The notes under the pieces were generated by a model. The model was not told where the DNA came from. It did not search any database and saw only the letters and a list, made by a program, of their open reading frames with translations. Shown in pieces: positions 43,463-53,361 of a DNA stretch of 64,000 bases. The stretch is from Bacteroidales bacterium. GTDB taxonomy: Bacteria > Bacteroidota > Bacteroidia > Bacteroidales > VadinHA17. The position numbers were made by a program, and so were the translations under genes. The DNA lies in assembly GCA_025454815.1 (NCBI GenBank), contig JALONR010000001.1, positions 55,287 to 119,286 on the forward strand, written 5' to 3'. Numbering within the stretch: position 1 is the stretch's first letter; every line of letters starts with the position of its first letter.

Positions 43463-44389
43463 ATGATGAGCGGAAAGAAACAGGGCATAGTCATAAAATC
43501 GACCGGCAGCCGCTACAGGGTCCTCGATCCGGATGGCAACGTATATGAGTGTCATCTCAGAGGCCGTTTCAGGGTCAGCGGCGTCCGAACCACCAATCCC
43601 GTCGCCGTGGGGGATAATGTCACCTTTGACACCGCCGAAGGAGTTATTGTGTCGCTCTCTCCAAGGAAAAACTATATTATCAGGAGGGCATCAAACCTTT
43701 CAAAGGAGTCGCAGATAATTGCCGCCAACATTGATCAGGCAGTCATCATCATCACGGTAAGAATGCCCTCAACACCTGTCGAATTTATTGACCGGTTCCT
43801 TGCAACCGCTGAAGCATACCGCATTCCGGCAATCCTCGTAATCAACAAAACCGATCTTTACGGGGAGGAAGATATGGAGATGGCCCGGCAGATTAAAAGG
43901 GTTTATGAAAGAATAGGCTATCATGTGCTGCTGATATCTGCCACGGAAGATAACAGCACGGAAGAAATAAACCTGCTTCTCAAAAACAAGACGACGCTTA
44001 TTTCGGGCAACTCAGGCGTGGGTAAAACCACCCTTCTCAACAGGCTTAACCCGGAACTTGACCTCAGGACCGGTCCCATCTCCGATTATCACGAACAGGG
44101 AAAGCATATAACCACATTCCCGGAGATGCACCCTCTTCCAGGCGGCGGCTATGTAATTGACACACCGGGAATAAGGGGCTTCGGAGTGATTGACTTTGAC
44201 CGCAGGGAGATTTATCACTTCTTCCCGGAAATCTTCCGGGTATCATCAGGATGCCGTTTTCACAATTGCCTGCACCTGGATGAACCAGGCTGTGCTGTCA
44301 CGGAAGCTGTATCGCGGAATGAAATTGAACCGTGGAGATACAAAAGCTACCTGAGCATGGTCCTTGAGGACAATGAAAAGTACAGATAA
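43463..44389 (+). CDS. rsgA: Ribosome small-subunit GTPase RsgA
   Basis: RsgA is a circularly permuted GTPase that assists late 30S maturation. The order G4 before G1 is visible: NKTD at 128-131, then GNSGVGKT at 182-189 and DTPGIRGFG (G3). An N-terminal OB fold (about 5-70) and a C-terminal zinc knuckle (SGCRFHNCLHLDEPGC, about 262-277) complete the architecture. Start is ATG 43463 or the next codon ATG 43466. The hybrid-kinase gene follows after 27 bases, so rsgA, the kinase and mnmH are probably co-transcribed. Confidence 0.95.
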   Translation: MMSGKKQGIVIKSTGSRYRVLDPDGNVYECHLRGRFRVSGVRTTNPVAVGDNVTFDTAEGVIVSLSPRKNYIIRRASNLSKESQIIAANIDQAVIIITVRMPSTPVEFIDRFLATAEAYRIPAILVINKTDLYGEEDMEMARQIKRVYERIGYHVLLISATEDNSTEEINLLLKNKTTLISGNSGVGKTTLLNRLNPELDLRTGPISDYHEQGKHITTFPEMHPLPGGGYVIDTPGIRGFGVIDFDRREIYHFFPEIFRVSSGCRFHNCLHLDEPGCAVTEAVSRNEIEPWRYKSYLSMVLEDNEKYR

Positions 44390-44416
44390 GCGTTATCCAA
44401 TCGGGACATATTACCA

Positions 44417-47233
44417 ATGAGAAGAACCTTCATTGCTGCATACGGTGCATTCGTGCTTTTGATGCTGGTAACGGCATTATTCTATTTCAGCCTTTACAGG
44501 AATCAGATTGAATATTCCAACAAACTGCTTGACAGGCAGGTAATGATAGCAGGCTCAGATGTTGACAATACGAGCATGTATATCATCAGCGACCTTAATG
44601 AAATAGATTTTTCCGAAGATATCGCACTCTTCTTTTCCGACCCTGAAATAAATGAAAGGGCCAAGGAAAAGATGAAGCTCTATTATTCCCGGTATGAGGA
44701 GATAGTTGTCGGGCTTATGTTATACAACACAGACGGCGATGTTTATACCCTCTTCAAGGATGAGGAGAGGAATTCCTGGCTTGACGGTTCATACAGGGCG
44801 CAAACGGTACCTTACATCCACACCATGGAAAAACTTGAGCCGGAACGTGACAGGTACAAGTACTACCTGCCTGTTCTCAGTAATGGCAAAGTGCTGGGTA
44901 ACCTGGTGATTACCATTGATTTCAGTCGCTTTTTTTCAGGAATATTTGCAAAATACAACCTGGAGCAGTACCAGTGGCAGTGGGTTGTGAATGATACAGG
45001 TGCAGTAGTCTTTGATAATCACCCCGGCGAGGAGAGTTACACCCATACTGACCGTCTTGTCCAGGCACTTGATCTCGGCAACTCGGGCAGGATTTCGCAT
45101 TCCATGAACATGGCAGGTGCTGAGGAAGAGATTCTGTCATCATACTATCCCGTAAATATTCTCGGGCTCGACTTTGGCCTTGTTTTCTCGGCGCCAACGG
45201 AGTTCTTTCAGAAATTCATTGTCCGCAACTCCCTCATCCTTGGCCTGCTGACAATGATCACCATCCTTTTCGTGATCCTGATGTTCCGTCGGTTTATCCG
45301 CAGGCAGTCTGAGCAGCTTGCCGTCAAGACCACCTCTGAGAGCAGCCTGCTCACCATCCTTGACCAGATGCCTGTGGGGTTCATCATTTACAATGAAGGG
45401 AGAGAGATACTTAGAGCCAACAGACAGGCGGCTACCCTATTCTCATTTGATGATGAGGCAGTTATGAAAGGCAAGCTCATGCCTGACCTGTCGAGAAATG
45501 AATACTCAAGCGATATAACTGCCCGGTTCGGACAGGGAAAGGTGATCAGGCTTCCTTCTGCCGGCGGGGAGAAGATCGTTTTCCTGAACAGTATTCCGGT
45601 AACCTATGACGGTACCGGCAACACCCTGGATGCGCTCATTGACATCACCTCGCTGGAGCTTGCGCGTCAGCAGGAGGCTGATGCCAATATAGCCAAGTCA
45701 GAGATGCTTGCCAGGATGAGCTTCGAGATACGCACACCGCTGAACGGAATCCTGGGCATGACAGAGATGCTCAACAGGGCTGATCTGCCGGAAGAGACAA
45801 AAGATATTGCCAGCCTGCTCAGACGTTCGGCAGACCTGCTTCTGAACATAATCAACGATATATTCGATGTTTCGAAGGTGGAAACAGGAAAAATGATCCT
45901 GGACGAGATCCCCTTCAGGCTCAGGGAAGAGGTGGCATACTGTATCAACCTGATCAGGCGTCAGAACCCCGAAGCACCGGTCAGGTTTGAATCTGTTATT
46001 GACCAGGCTGTGCCTGAAAACCTCATCGGTGACCCGTACAGGCTCAGGCAGGTTATCACCAATCTTATGCACCACTCTGTTTCAGGCACCCCGTCAGGGG
46101 AGATCAGGCTTGATTGCAGGGTGATTAAGTCACAGGGAAACAGTTACACCCTCGGCTTCACCCTTACCGATACCGGCAACACCTATACCAGGGCCGAAAT
46201 CAAAAAGCTTTTCGGCGACTACATTACCACTTTGAGAGAACGATCTGAATGGGCTGAGGATCTGAAACTCGGTCCGGTACTTGCCAGGCAGCTGACCGAA
46301 CTGATGGGCGGTGAACTTACGGCGGAGAGCCCTGCAGTGAAAGATGCCTCCGGGCGTGAGAGGGGTCTGAGGGTTTCCTTTACTGTAATGGTCCATCTGA
46401 ATGAAAAGATATCCAAGAATATAGATCTAAGTACCTATACTGATCCTGCAGATATACGAACGCTTGTGATAACAGGCAGCCAGGGGCGTGATGATGACTT
46501 CCTGAGCATCATGCATAAGGTTGGATTGCCTGTATCGGTAACCAGCTTCCAGAAGCATACGGTATCCCAGATAAAGGCAGGTCTCCGCAGCGGCCACGGC
46601 AGGAATATACTCCTTGTCCTCTTCGATGAACCTGACACCGATGGGTTCATTGCAGCGAAATCCCTAATGGAAGAAGGCCTCGCTTCTGAACATATAGTGA
46701 TGATGTTCACCTCACGCGATCCGAAAGGTCATTATGCGAGATGCGTTGACCTCGGTATTGACCATTTGCTTGTCAAGCCATTTGCTGCCGAGGATCTGAT
46801 GAATGTGCTCAGGGAGCATTTCCCGGCATTGAGGGAGAAATCAGCCCGCCTTAACTCTGACAGGTCGGGTCTGCCGGTAATACTTGTCGTTGATGACAAC
46901 TACCTAAACAGGAAGGTTGTAGGCTCACTCCTGAAGGTGCTGGGAGTACAGGCTGAGTATGCCGCAGGTGCCGCCGAAGCAATTGACATGGCCAGGGAAA
47001 AATCCTATGACCTGATCCTGATGGATCTTATCATGCCAGAGATAGATGGTTTTGAAGCTGCCCGCACCATTCTTGGCTTTGACAGGAACACCCAGATAAT
47101 AGCCCTTTCGGCCGACAATATGCCGGAGACAAGGGTTAAGGTGGAGCAGAGCGGCATGAAGGAACTTCTTGCGAAACCGGTTACCGTAGAGGAACTGAGG
47201 CGGGTTATTGACAGGTATCACAAGCCCGAATAG
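44417..47233 (+). CDS. Degenerate hybrid histidine kinase with one intact receiver domain
   Basis: Domains in order: TM helix (about 8-27), periplasmic sensor (28-268), TM helix (270-290), PAS-like domain (about 305-415), DHp-like segment (425-490), HATPase-like domain (about 495-662), receiver-like domain 1 (about 680-800) and receiver domain 2 (about 818-935). The H-box reads M434-S-F436-EIRTPLN: the phospho-acceptor His is Phe. The N-box reads NLMHH (Asn to His553), G1 reads DTGN588 and no G2 box is seen. Receiver 1 has Leu735 at the phospho-site. Receiver 2 is complete (D826, D827, D870, S898, K920). It is thus probably a pseudokinase. Confidence 0.9.
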   Translation: MRRTFIAAYGAFVLLMLVTALFYFSLYRNQIEYSNKLLDRQVMIAGSDVDNTSMYIISDLNEIDFSEDIALFFSDPEINERAKEKMKLYYSRYEEIVVGLMLYNTDGDVYTLFKDEERNSWLDGSYRAQTVPYIHTMEKLEPERDRYKYYLPVLSNGKVLGNLVITIDFSRFFSGIFAKYNLEQYQWQWVVNDTGAVVFDNHPGEESYTHTDRLVQALDLGNSGRISHSMNMAGAEEEILSSYYPVNILGLDFGLVFSAPTEFFQKFIVRNSLILGLLTMITILFVILMFRRFIRRQSEQLAVKTTSESSLLTILDQMPVGFIIYNEGREILRANRQAATLFSFDDEAVMKGKLMPDLSRNEYSSDITARFGQGKVIRLPSAGGEKIVFLNSIPVTYDGTGNTLDALIDITSLELARQQEADANIAKSEMLARMSFEIRTPLNGILGMTEMLNRADLPEETKDIASLLRRSADLLLNIINDIFDVSKVETGKMILDEIPFRLREEVAYCINLIRRQNPEAPVRFESVIDQAVPENLIGDPYRLRQVITNLMHHSVSGTPSGEIRLDCRVIKSQGNSYTLGFTLTDTGNTYTRAEIKKLFGDYITTLRERSEWAEDLKLGPVLARQLTELMGGELTAESPAVKDASGRERGLRVSFTVMVHLNEKISKNIDLSTYTDPADIRTLVITGSQGRDDDFLSIMHKVGLPVSVTSFQKHTVSQIKAGLRSGHGRNILLVLFDEPDTDGFIAAKSLMEEGLASEHIVMMFTSRDPKGHYARCVDLGIDHLLVKPFAAEDLMNVLREHFPALREKSARLNSDRSGLPVILVVDDNYLNRKVVGSLLKVLGVQAEYAAGAAEAIDMAREKSYDLILMDLIMPEIDGFEAARTILGFDRNTQIIALSADNMPETRVKVEQSGMKELLAKPVTVEELRRVIDRYHKPE

Positions 47234-47236
47234 GCA

Positions 47237-48277
47237 ATGGCGATCACAATTGACAGGCTCCCGGTTGACCAGTTCCTTGGTCTCAGGAATACAATTCCTC
47301 TTGCAGATGTAAGATCGCCCGGTGAATATGCCTCAGGTCATATTCCGGGAGCAGTCAGCATTCCCCTTTTTGATGATGCCCAGAGAGCCGAAGTGGGCAC
47401 TGTATACAAAAATGAGGGGAGTAAAAATGCAGTTCTGCGCGGTATTGATCTGGCAGCCCCCGAAATGTCTGAAAAGCTTAAACGGGGTCTGGAGTTATCA
47501 CCCGGAGGCAGGCTTTTGCTCTATTGCTGGAGAGGAGGTATGAGGTCAGAGTCCATGGCCTGGCTGTTTTCTGTCGGAGGGATAGAACCCCTGGTACTCA
47601 GCGGAGGGTATAAGGCCTACAGGAACTTCATCCTCGACGGGCTGGGCAGGGATAGGAACTATCTCATCCTCGGCGGGCTTACCGGAAGCGGAAAGACCGG
47701 CATTCTCAGGAAGATGAAGACAACCGGCGCACAGGTGTCTGACCTTGAGGGACTGGCATCTCACAGGGGATCGGCCTTCGGTGCACTTGGACAGGGACCT
47801 CAGCCATCATCGGAACATTTTGCAAACCTGCTTTATGATGACCTCTCCTGCATGAGTGAGGATAAACCTGTATGGCTTGAGGATGAGAGCCGCAATATAG
47901 GCACGGTATTCATGCCTGACTGTTTCTTTGCCCGTATGCAGGCCGCCCCTGTGATAGCCCTGATGATGAGCATCGACACACGCATGCCCAGACTTCTGAG
48001 GGAATATACCTCCTTCCCTGTTGAGGATATTATTGCATCAGTCATGAGGATCTCAAAGAGACTGGGCGGCGACCGTACCCGCGAAGCCATCGAGGCCCTG
48101 AAGTGCGGCGACTACCCAACGGCGATAAGAATCACCCTGGAATATTATGACAGGTCATATCATTATGGCCTGTCAAAGAGACCTGAGGGCCAGGTTATCT
48201 ATATAAATACTGAAACTGATGACGAGGCCGTTAACGCGGCCCTGGTAGTGGAGGCAGCCCGGCAGCTGAGACAATAG
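47237..48277 (+). CDS. mnmH: tRNA 2-selenouridine synthase
   Basis: MnmH (SelU) converts 2-thiouridine at tRNA position 34 to 2-selenouridine using selenophosphate, via a geranylated intermediate. An N-terminal rhodanese domain (about 5-130) carries the catalytic Cys97 in YCWRGGMRS; a C-terminal P-loop domain begins with GGLTGSGKT (146-154). The 346-residue length is normal. It starts three bases after the kinase stop. Selenophosphate synthetase (selD) is not in this window and would be required for activity. Confidence 0.95.
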   Translation: MAITIDRLPVDQFLGLRNTIPLADVRSPGEYASGHIPGAVSIPLFDDAQRAEVGTVYKNEGSKNAVLRGIDLAAPEMSEKLKRGLELSPGGRLLLYCWRGGMRSESMAWLFSVGGIEPLVLSGGYKAYRNFILDGLGRDRNYLILGGLTGSGKTGILRKMKTTGAQVSDLEGLASHRGSAFGALGQGPQPSSEHFANLLYDDLSCMSEDKPVWLEDESRNIGTVFMPDCFFARMQAAPVIALMMSIDTRMPRLLREYTSFPVEDIIASVMRISKRLGGDRTREAIEALKCGDYPTAIRITLEYYDRSYHYGLSKRPEGQVIYINTETDDEAVNAALVVEAARQLRQ

Positions 48278-48335
48278 CAATCGCCTCCATGGCGATGCGG
48301 AATAGCGTCTCCCGATTAAATAAACATAAGTGTTG

Positions 48336-49592
48336 TTATTCCAGCGATGTGGCATCCACGCGGCGGAAGACCTTGTCGGATCGTCTGACCTGGCTGTTGA
48401 CCTTAACTGAACAGAGCTCTCCCTTTCTGACGGTTACAGCCTCTTTTTCCGAAGCATCCCTGAGCTCACCGACAGTCATTTCAATAATACCTGTTGAAGG
48501 GCCGGTAATGACCAGCTCATCACCTACGGAGAGATCTCTTGTTTCAAGCCTTATCTCTGCGACAGCCGGCTTTGCAAAGTAATTTGTAACCTTTCCCAGG
48601 TAGATTTTCCTCTTTGTTGCCGCGGACCCGTAGGTTGTGCTCCACTCACCCAGTCGTTGCCCGAGGTAATAACCGTCCCAGAATCCCCTGTTGAACACCG
48701 TTTCAAGCTGTCTCATCCATCCCTCCACCTTCTCCTGTCCGAAGGAGCCACCGGCAATTGCCTCCGCCGCCTCACTGTAGCACCGGGTGACTGTTTTAAC
48801 ATACTCCGGCGGCCGGGCCCGGCCCTCTATCTTCAGAACACGTGCCCCGGCGTCAATAATCTGGTCAAGGAATCCAATGGTGCAGAGATCTTTGGGTGAC
48901 ATTATGTACTGGTTGTCAATATCCAGCTCATATCCCGTCTCCCTGTCCGTTACTGTGTATCCCCTCCTGCAGGTCTGGTAGCAGTTGCCCCTGTTGGCTG
49001 AAGCGTTATATTCATGAAGGCTGAGGTAGCATTTTCCGGAGACAGCCATGCACAGTGCGCCGTGGACAAACATTTCAAGCCTGATCAGATCACCCCGGGG
49101 TCCGCGTATATCATTACTTACAATGGAGTCATGTATCTTTCTTACCTGCTGCAGGTTAAGCTCTCTTGAAAGTACTGCCACATCAGCCCATTGGGAATAA
49201 AATTTCAGTGCGCCCGTATTTGAAATATTGATCTGGGTGGAAAGATGCACCTCAATCCCGGCCTCCCGGGCTGCGAGAATTGCCGCCTGGTCGGTGGCAA
49301 TCACTGCGGTAATTCCTGCCTGTGACGCCGCCTCAAGTACATCCTTCATCTCGCCGGTCTCTTCGTCATAGACCACGATATTCAGGGTTAGATAGCTCTT
49401 CAGCCCGTTATCCCTGCAGAGTGTGACAATCGCCGGCAGGTCAGATGTGGTGAAGTTGTGTGATGAACGGGCCCGCATGTTCAGCTTCTCAACGCCGAAA
49501 TAGACCGAGTCGGCCCCCCCCTGTATCGCTGCCCTCAGCGACTCCCATGACCCTGCCGGAGCCATTATCTCTATGTCACTTCGCTTAATCAC
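48336..49592 (-). CDS. Peptidase U32 family protein (RlhA/TrhP-type)
   Basis: The PROSITE-type U32 signature is present as EMFVHGALCMAVSGKCYLS, with later cysteines (NRGNCYQTCRRGY) that with the first pair probably bind an iron-sulfur cluster. E. coli relatives are RNA hydroxylation factors (RlhA on 23S rRNA, TrhP on tRNA), so an RNA-modification role is more likely than proteolysis. Length is 418. It lies ten bases after the sensor kinase gene and is convergent with mnmH, separated by 58 bases without a recognisable terminator. Confidence 0.88.
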   Translation of the reverse strand: MIKRSDIEIMAPAGSWESLRAAIQGGADSVYFGVEKLNMRARSSHNFTTSDLPAIVTLCRDNGLKSYLTLNIVVYDEETGEMKDVLEAASQAGITAVIATDQAAILAAREAGIEVHLSTQINISNTGALKFYSQWADVAVLSRELNLQQVRKIHDSIVSNDIRGPRGDLIRLEMFVHGALCMAVSGKCYLSLHEYNASANRGNCYQTCRRGYTVTDRETGYELDIDNQYIMSPKDLCTIGFLDQIIDAGARVLKIEGRARPPEYVKTVTRCYSEAAEAIAGGSFGQEKVEGWMRQLETVFNRGFWDGYYLGQRLGEWSTTYGSAATKRKIYLGKVTNYFAKPAVAEIRLETRDLSVGDELVITGPSTGIIEMTVGELRDASEKEAVTVRKGELCSVKVNSQVRRSDKVFRRVDATSLE

Positions 49593-49602
49593 CTTAAATA
49601 TG

Positions 49603-50748
49603 TCAGCCCTGCTTCTTCAGAATTATTCTCATGGAGCAACCGTGTCCGGGTTCGGAACGGAGCACAAATATCTTTCCCTTGTGGTATTCCTCAACAATCC
49701 TTTTTGAGAGTGACAGACCAAGTCCCCAGCCACGTTCCCTTGTAGTATAGCCGGGCTTGAAAATCGTTTTGAAATCCTTTCTTGGCACTCCTTTCCCGGT
49801 GTCCTCAACATCAATAAGGGCTTCATGCCCGGTTTCTGTAAGCCTTATGGTGATTTTACCGCTTCCTTTCATGGCGTCAGCCGAGTTTTTGACAAGGTTT
49901 TCAATCACCCAGCCGAGGAGAACCGGGTTAAATGGTACTGTAATGGTTCCTGAAGTCTCATTGTTCACATTAAGGTCAATGGTTGAGGCTATCCGTTTTC
50001 TGAGGTAGGATGCGGTTGTATCAACCAGCTCAGCCAGGTCACCGGGTTGCAGTTTTGGTTTTGATCCAATGAGTGAAAATCTCTCTGCAACCCTGCTGAG
50101 CCGTTCCACGTCCGCCGGAAGCTCTTCTGCTATATCGGTGCCCGGGTACCTGTTGCTGATAATCTCGCTCCAGGCTGACAATGAAGAGGTTGGAGTCCCG
50201 AGCTGGTGAGCGGTCTCCCTTGACAACCCCACCCAAACCTGGTTCTGTTCGGCCATCCTCGATGCACTGAAGGCCACATAGGCAACCCCGATAAAGAGCA
50301 GTATCACTGTAAGCTGCACGTAGGGATAGACCCTTAGCTGGCGCAGCAGGGTGCTCTCGCGGTAATAGAGCTGGTTGACGATTCCGTTGGGCAGTTCAAT
50401 TGAAATGGGATCATTACGTTTGGCCATTCGCTTCAGTTCGCGAACCATCGCCAGGGTGTCGGTGGCCATGGCTGAAGGGAGGTTCCGCTGTGAGATAATG
50501 CTTTCCTCCTCGTCAATGAGGATTACCGGTACCGTGGTGTTATCCTCAATGATGCTGAAAAGAAACTCGAAGTCATCAGAGGTGACAAGCCTGCGGGTGG
50601 CTTCTGCCCACTGCTCAGCCTTTTTTCGCTCCTCCTCCTTGAGCCTGTCAACCAGGTCCTGGGTGTAGATCAGTGACCCGAGGCCTATGATCACCGCGAA
50701 TATCAGAAGCAGTACCTTCCACAGCAGTCTTTTCCGGTAGATGTCCAT
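49603..50748 (-). CDS. Membrane sensor histidine kinase (orphan)
   Basis: Two TM helices (about 10-28 and 143-163) flank a periplasmic sensor domain of about 115 residues. The H-box is SRETA-H181-QLGTPTSSL, the N-box ENLVKNSADAM, G1 DTGKG, and G2 GWGLGLSLSK, so the kinase looks catalytically complete. No HAMP domain is obvious. No response regulator is adjacent, so its partner lies elsewhere. It sits between the AsmA-like gene (3 bases upstream) and the U32 gene, indicating one transcript. Confidence 0.92.
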   Translation of the reverse strand: MDIYRKRLLWKVLLLIFAVIIGLGSLIYTQDLVDRLKEEERKKAEQWAEATRRLVTSDDFEFLFSIIEDNTTVPVILIDEEESIISQRNLPSAMATDTLAMVRELKRMAKRNDPISIELPNGIVNQLYYRESTLLRQLRVYPYVQLTVILLFIGVAYVAFSASRMAEQNQVWVGLSRETAHQLGTPTSSLSAWSEIISNRYPGTDIAEELPADVERLSRVAERFSLIGSKPKLQPGDLAELVDTTASYLRKRIASTIDLNVNNETSGTITVPFNPVLLGWVIENLVKNSADAMKGSGKITIRLTETGHEALIDVEDTGKGVPRKDFKTIFKPGYTTRERGWGLGLSLSKRIVEEYHKGKIFVLRSEPGHGCSMRIILKKQG

Positions 50749-50751
50749 GGT

Positions 50752-53355
50752 TTATTTTTTCTTTTTAAGCAGGATCCTGATCGGACTCTCCTTCACTGCC
50801 TCCTGTTGTTGCCCGGTGGTTGCAGGTTGCTCCCTGCCCTCCTCCCACGTAATGCTGAATCTGGGTTTGCTTTCTGCCGGCCTTGTAAGAGTTGTGTCTG
50901 TCTTATACCAACCATACTCCTCGTTCAGGATTCCCTTCAGGGTCTGCTTTTCAACGGCAATATCACTTCTGATATTGTCCTGTGCCTGTCCGAAGTCATA
51001 ACCTACACTTATCTTGCCGTTTATGGATTCTATCTTCAGAGGTACTGTAGCTTTGCCACTACCATCAACCATGACCTGCCCGAAGGAACTTACACCCCGG
51101 TTTCTCTCCCTTGCCTTGCGGCTGAGTACCTCCGAGAGAAGGAGCCTGACATGATAAGAGTAATCACCTTCAAAGCCATGGGTGCCATAGGCGGTAAAGT
51201 TGACTGCCGAAGAGTTGATCAGCATCTTCGGGATCGACACTGTGCCGTTATTGATGTAAAGGTCATTCTCAAGCTTTGAGAAGCTGATGTCTTTAAGCTC
51301 GTCAAGATCAAGGTACGCTGAAAGGCTCTCTGCTGGGGCGAAATTAACCAGCCTTCCCTCGTTAATGAGCAGATGAGCCTCTGCTACCATTGCCTTCCGT
51401 AATACTTTATAATTGCCGTCGAGCGGTGCAAGCAGGGTCAGATTTCCTGTCAGCCGGCCCCGGATATTATCATTGACAATGAAATCCTGCCCGAAATTAT
51501 TGAATGCCGTAAATGCCTTATTGATATCGATTTCCCTGACATCCAGATTTGTCCTCGTGATGTACCCGCCATCCTTCTGTTTGCTAAACATGAATTCACC
51601 TGCCAGCGAGCCGTCGAGACCTTCCGCCTTTGCCTCCCCGAAAGTGATAACATAAGGTTTGTACGTAAGCAAGCTGCTGAATTCCGCGGCTCTGAAGTTA
51701 TTGAATATCAAGCTGTCAGCTCTAAGGGTGACGGACGCTGTAACATCGGCAGGGAACAGGTTTGACGGTTGACCTTCTGACGCTGTGGTATCCCTCTTTC
51801 CTTCAACAAACATTGCTGTGACGAGCCGGTCTGTATGCAAGTCGCCCCTAATATCCAGTATTTCAGGTCTTCCTGACACCCAGGGGACGAAATTTTTCAG
51901 AACAGCGTTGAGGGTGAAGTGCTGTTCCCTGTAAATGAAGGAAAGGGTGTCGGCAATGAGGTCATTTTTTACAGCCAGGGAGCCGTTGACATTTGTTATT
52001 GTCAGTTTCCGGTTAGCGATTGAAGCCCCAAAATTTTTGAAATTCAGTGATATATCGGGTTTAAGGTATGGCAGGGCGTCCGCCACCCGGCTGCTGTCGG
52101 GAATTATTCCTGAAAGGCGCACACTTCCGGATACGGATCCGGTCTGATCCTCTATGTAACCTGATCGGAAGATTCGTCCCAGGTCATTAAAGTCGAGGTC
52201 ACCATCGAGTGCAAGAGTGACATGGGGCCTGTTCAGATTATTGAGCATGAACGAACCCCTGACCGATGCAGAGCCAAAGCCGGCAGTGAGATTATCCATG
52301 GTGAAGCGGAATGTTTCTGCGGAATTATGATCTCCGTTGGTAAGGGTGCCGTTGAATTCCAGGTTATTGACCCTGAAGCCGCTGGCAGAGTGACTCATCT
52401 TTCCGCCTGAGAGACCGTAATTAATTTCGATGTGCGGTTTGCCTGCCTTACCATACGGGCCGGTAATGTCGCAATTAAGGTCGATAATACCTACAGGGGA
52501 AAAGTTGCCAATATAGGCCCGCCAGTTGTCCGGCAGGCGTGAAATCAATGATGAAATGCTGATTTTCTTTCCTTCAATGCTGAGGTTCAAAGTCGATGCT
52601 GAATAGTTGACGTTACCTGTCATGTCAAATTTCAGGTCAGCAATGGCCAGCGACCCTCTTGCAACCGAGAGGGAGTTGGGTGATTTCCGCAACCTGATGC
52701 CGGCTTCCAGGGGAATATCCCTGAATGTTGTTGTTTCAATGTTGGCCGAGTCTATTACAGCATTAAGAGTGGTATTCAGGTAAATGCCGGTACGAAAGAT
52801 TTCTCCGCCGAGGTTAGCCTGGTTAACCCTGCCTGAGAGCCGTATTCCCGAACTGCGGTCACTGAATACGGCCCTGATATTTGAAGCGGTAATATTTTTC
52901 AGCCTGACGTTTTTGCCCTCTTCCTTCTTTTCATTGAAAACCTCATAGTTTATATCACCCCGCCTGTCAGTGAGCAGGTTCACCTCACCGTCCCTTGCTG
53001 TAATCGACTTCACTGCAACCGTTCCCGTCAGCAGCGAGGGCATCGACACGGTCAGTGACAGCGAGGAGGCGTAAAGGAGAGTATCGTGGTTTTCAAGACG
53101 TAACTGTGTCCTGTCATAGAAAGGGGATGGTTCAACCAGCAGATCGATGAATTTAACCGTAATGTTAGGGAATGATTCGAATATGGTAATGCGGAGGTCA
53201 GCATAAGAGATCTTTGTGTTGACGCTTTCATTGACCTTTCTTGTAAGGGCGCCGGTCAGCTTATCCTGGTTCAGGACGGCATAAAGGCCCGGTATCAGGA
53301 TGGCCAGCAGCAGGAATCCTCCGGCAAAAAGCGCTATTTTCCGAACGAGTCTCAT
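50752..53355 (-). CDS. AsmA-like inner-membrane/periplasmic protein
   Basis: The 867-residue protein has one N-terminal TM helix (IALFAGGFLLLAILIPGLYAVL) and then a long, mainly beta-strand region with the AsmA/DUF748-type repeating pattern (e.g. ASSLSLTVSMPSLLTGTVAVKSITARDGEVNLL). Proteins of this group form elongated periplasmic structures implicated in phospholipid or outer-membrane transport. It precedes the sensor kinase by three bases and follows pepE by six, so these share an operon. No enzymatic motif is seen. Confidence 0.82.
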   Translation of the reverse strand: MRLVRKIALFAGGFLLLAILIPGLYAVLNQDKLTGALTRKVNESVNTKISYADLRITIFESFPNITVKFIDLLVEPSPFYDRTQLRLENHDTLLYASSLSLTVSMPSLLTGTVAVKSITARDGEVNLLTDRRGDINYEVFNEKKEEGKNVRLKNITASNIRAVFSDRSSGIRLSGRVNQANLGGEIFRTGIYLNTTLNAVIDSANIETTTFRDIPLEAGIRLRKSPNSLSVARGSLAIADLKFDMTGNVNYSASTLNLSIEGKKISISSLISRLPDNWRAYIGNFSPVGIIDLNCDITGPYGKAGKPHIEINYGLSGGKMSHSASGFRVNNLEFNGTLTNGDHNSAETFRFTMDNLTAGFGSASVRGSFMLNNLNRPHVTLALDGDLDFNDLGRIFRSGYIEDQTGSVSGSVRLSGIIPDSSRVADALPYLKPDISLNFKNFGASIANRKLTITNVNGSLAVKNDLIADTLSFIYREQHFTLNAVLKNFVPWVSGRPEILDIRGDLHTDRLVTAMFVEGKRDTTASEGQPSNLFPADVTASVTLRADSLIFNNFRAAEFSSLLTYKPYVITFGEAKAEGLDGSLAGEFMFSKQKDGGYITRTNLDVREIDINKAFTAFNNFGQDFIVNDNIRGRLTGNLTLLAPLDGNYKVLRKAMVAEAHLLINEGRLVNFAPAESLSAYLDLDELKDISFSKLENDLYINNGTVSIPKMLINSSAVNFTAYGTHGFEGDYSYHVRLLLSEVLSRKARERNRGVSSFGQVMVDGSGKATVPLKIESINGKISVGYDFGQAQDNIRSDIAVEKQTLKGILNEEYGWYKTDTTLTRPAESKPRFSITWEEGREQPATTGQQQEAVKESPIRILLKKKK

Positions 53356-53361
53356 AGCCCC

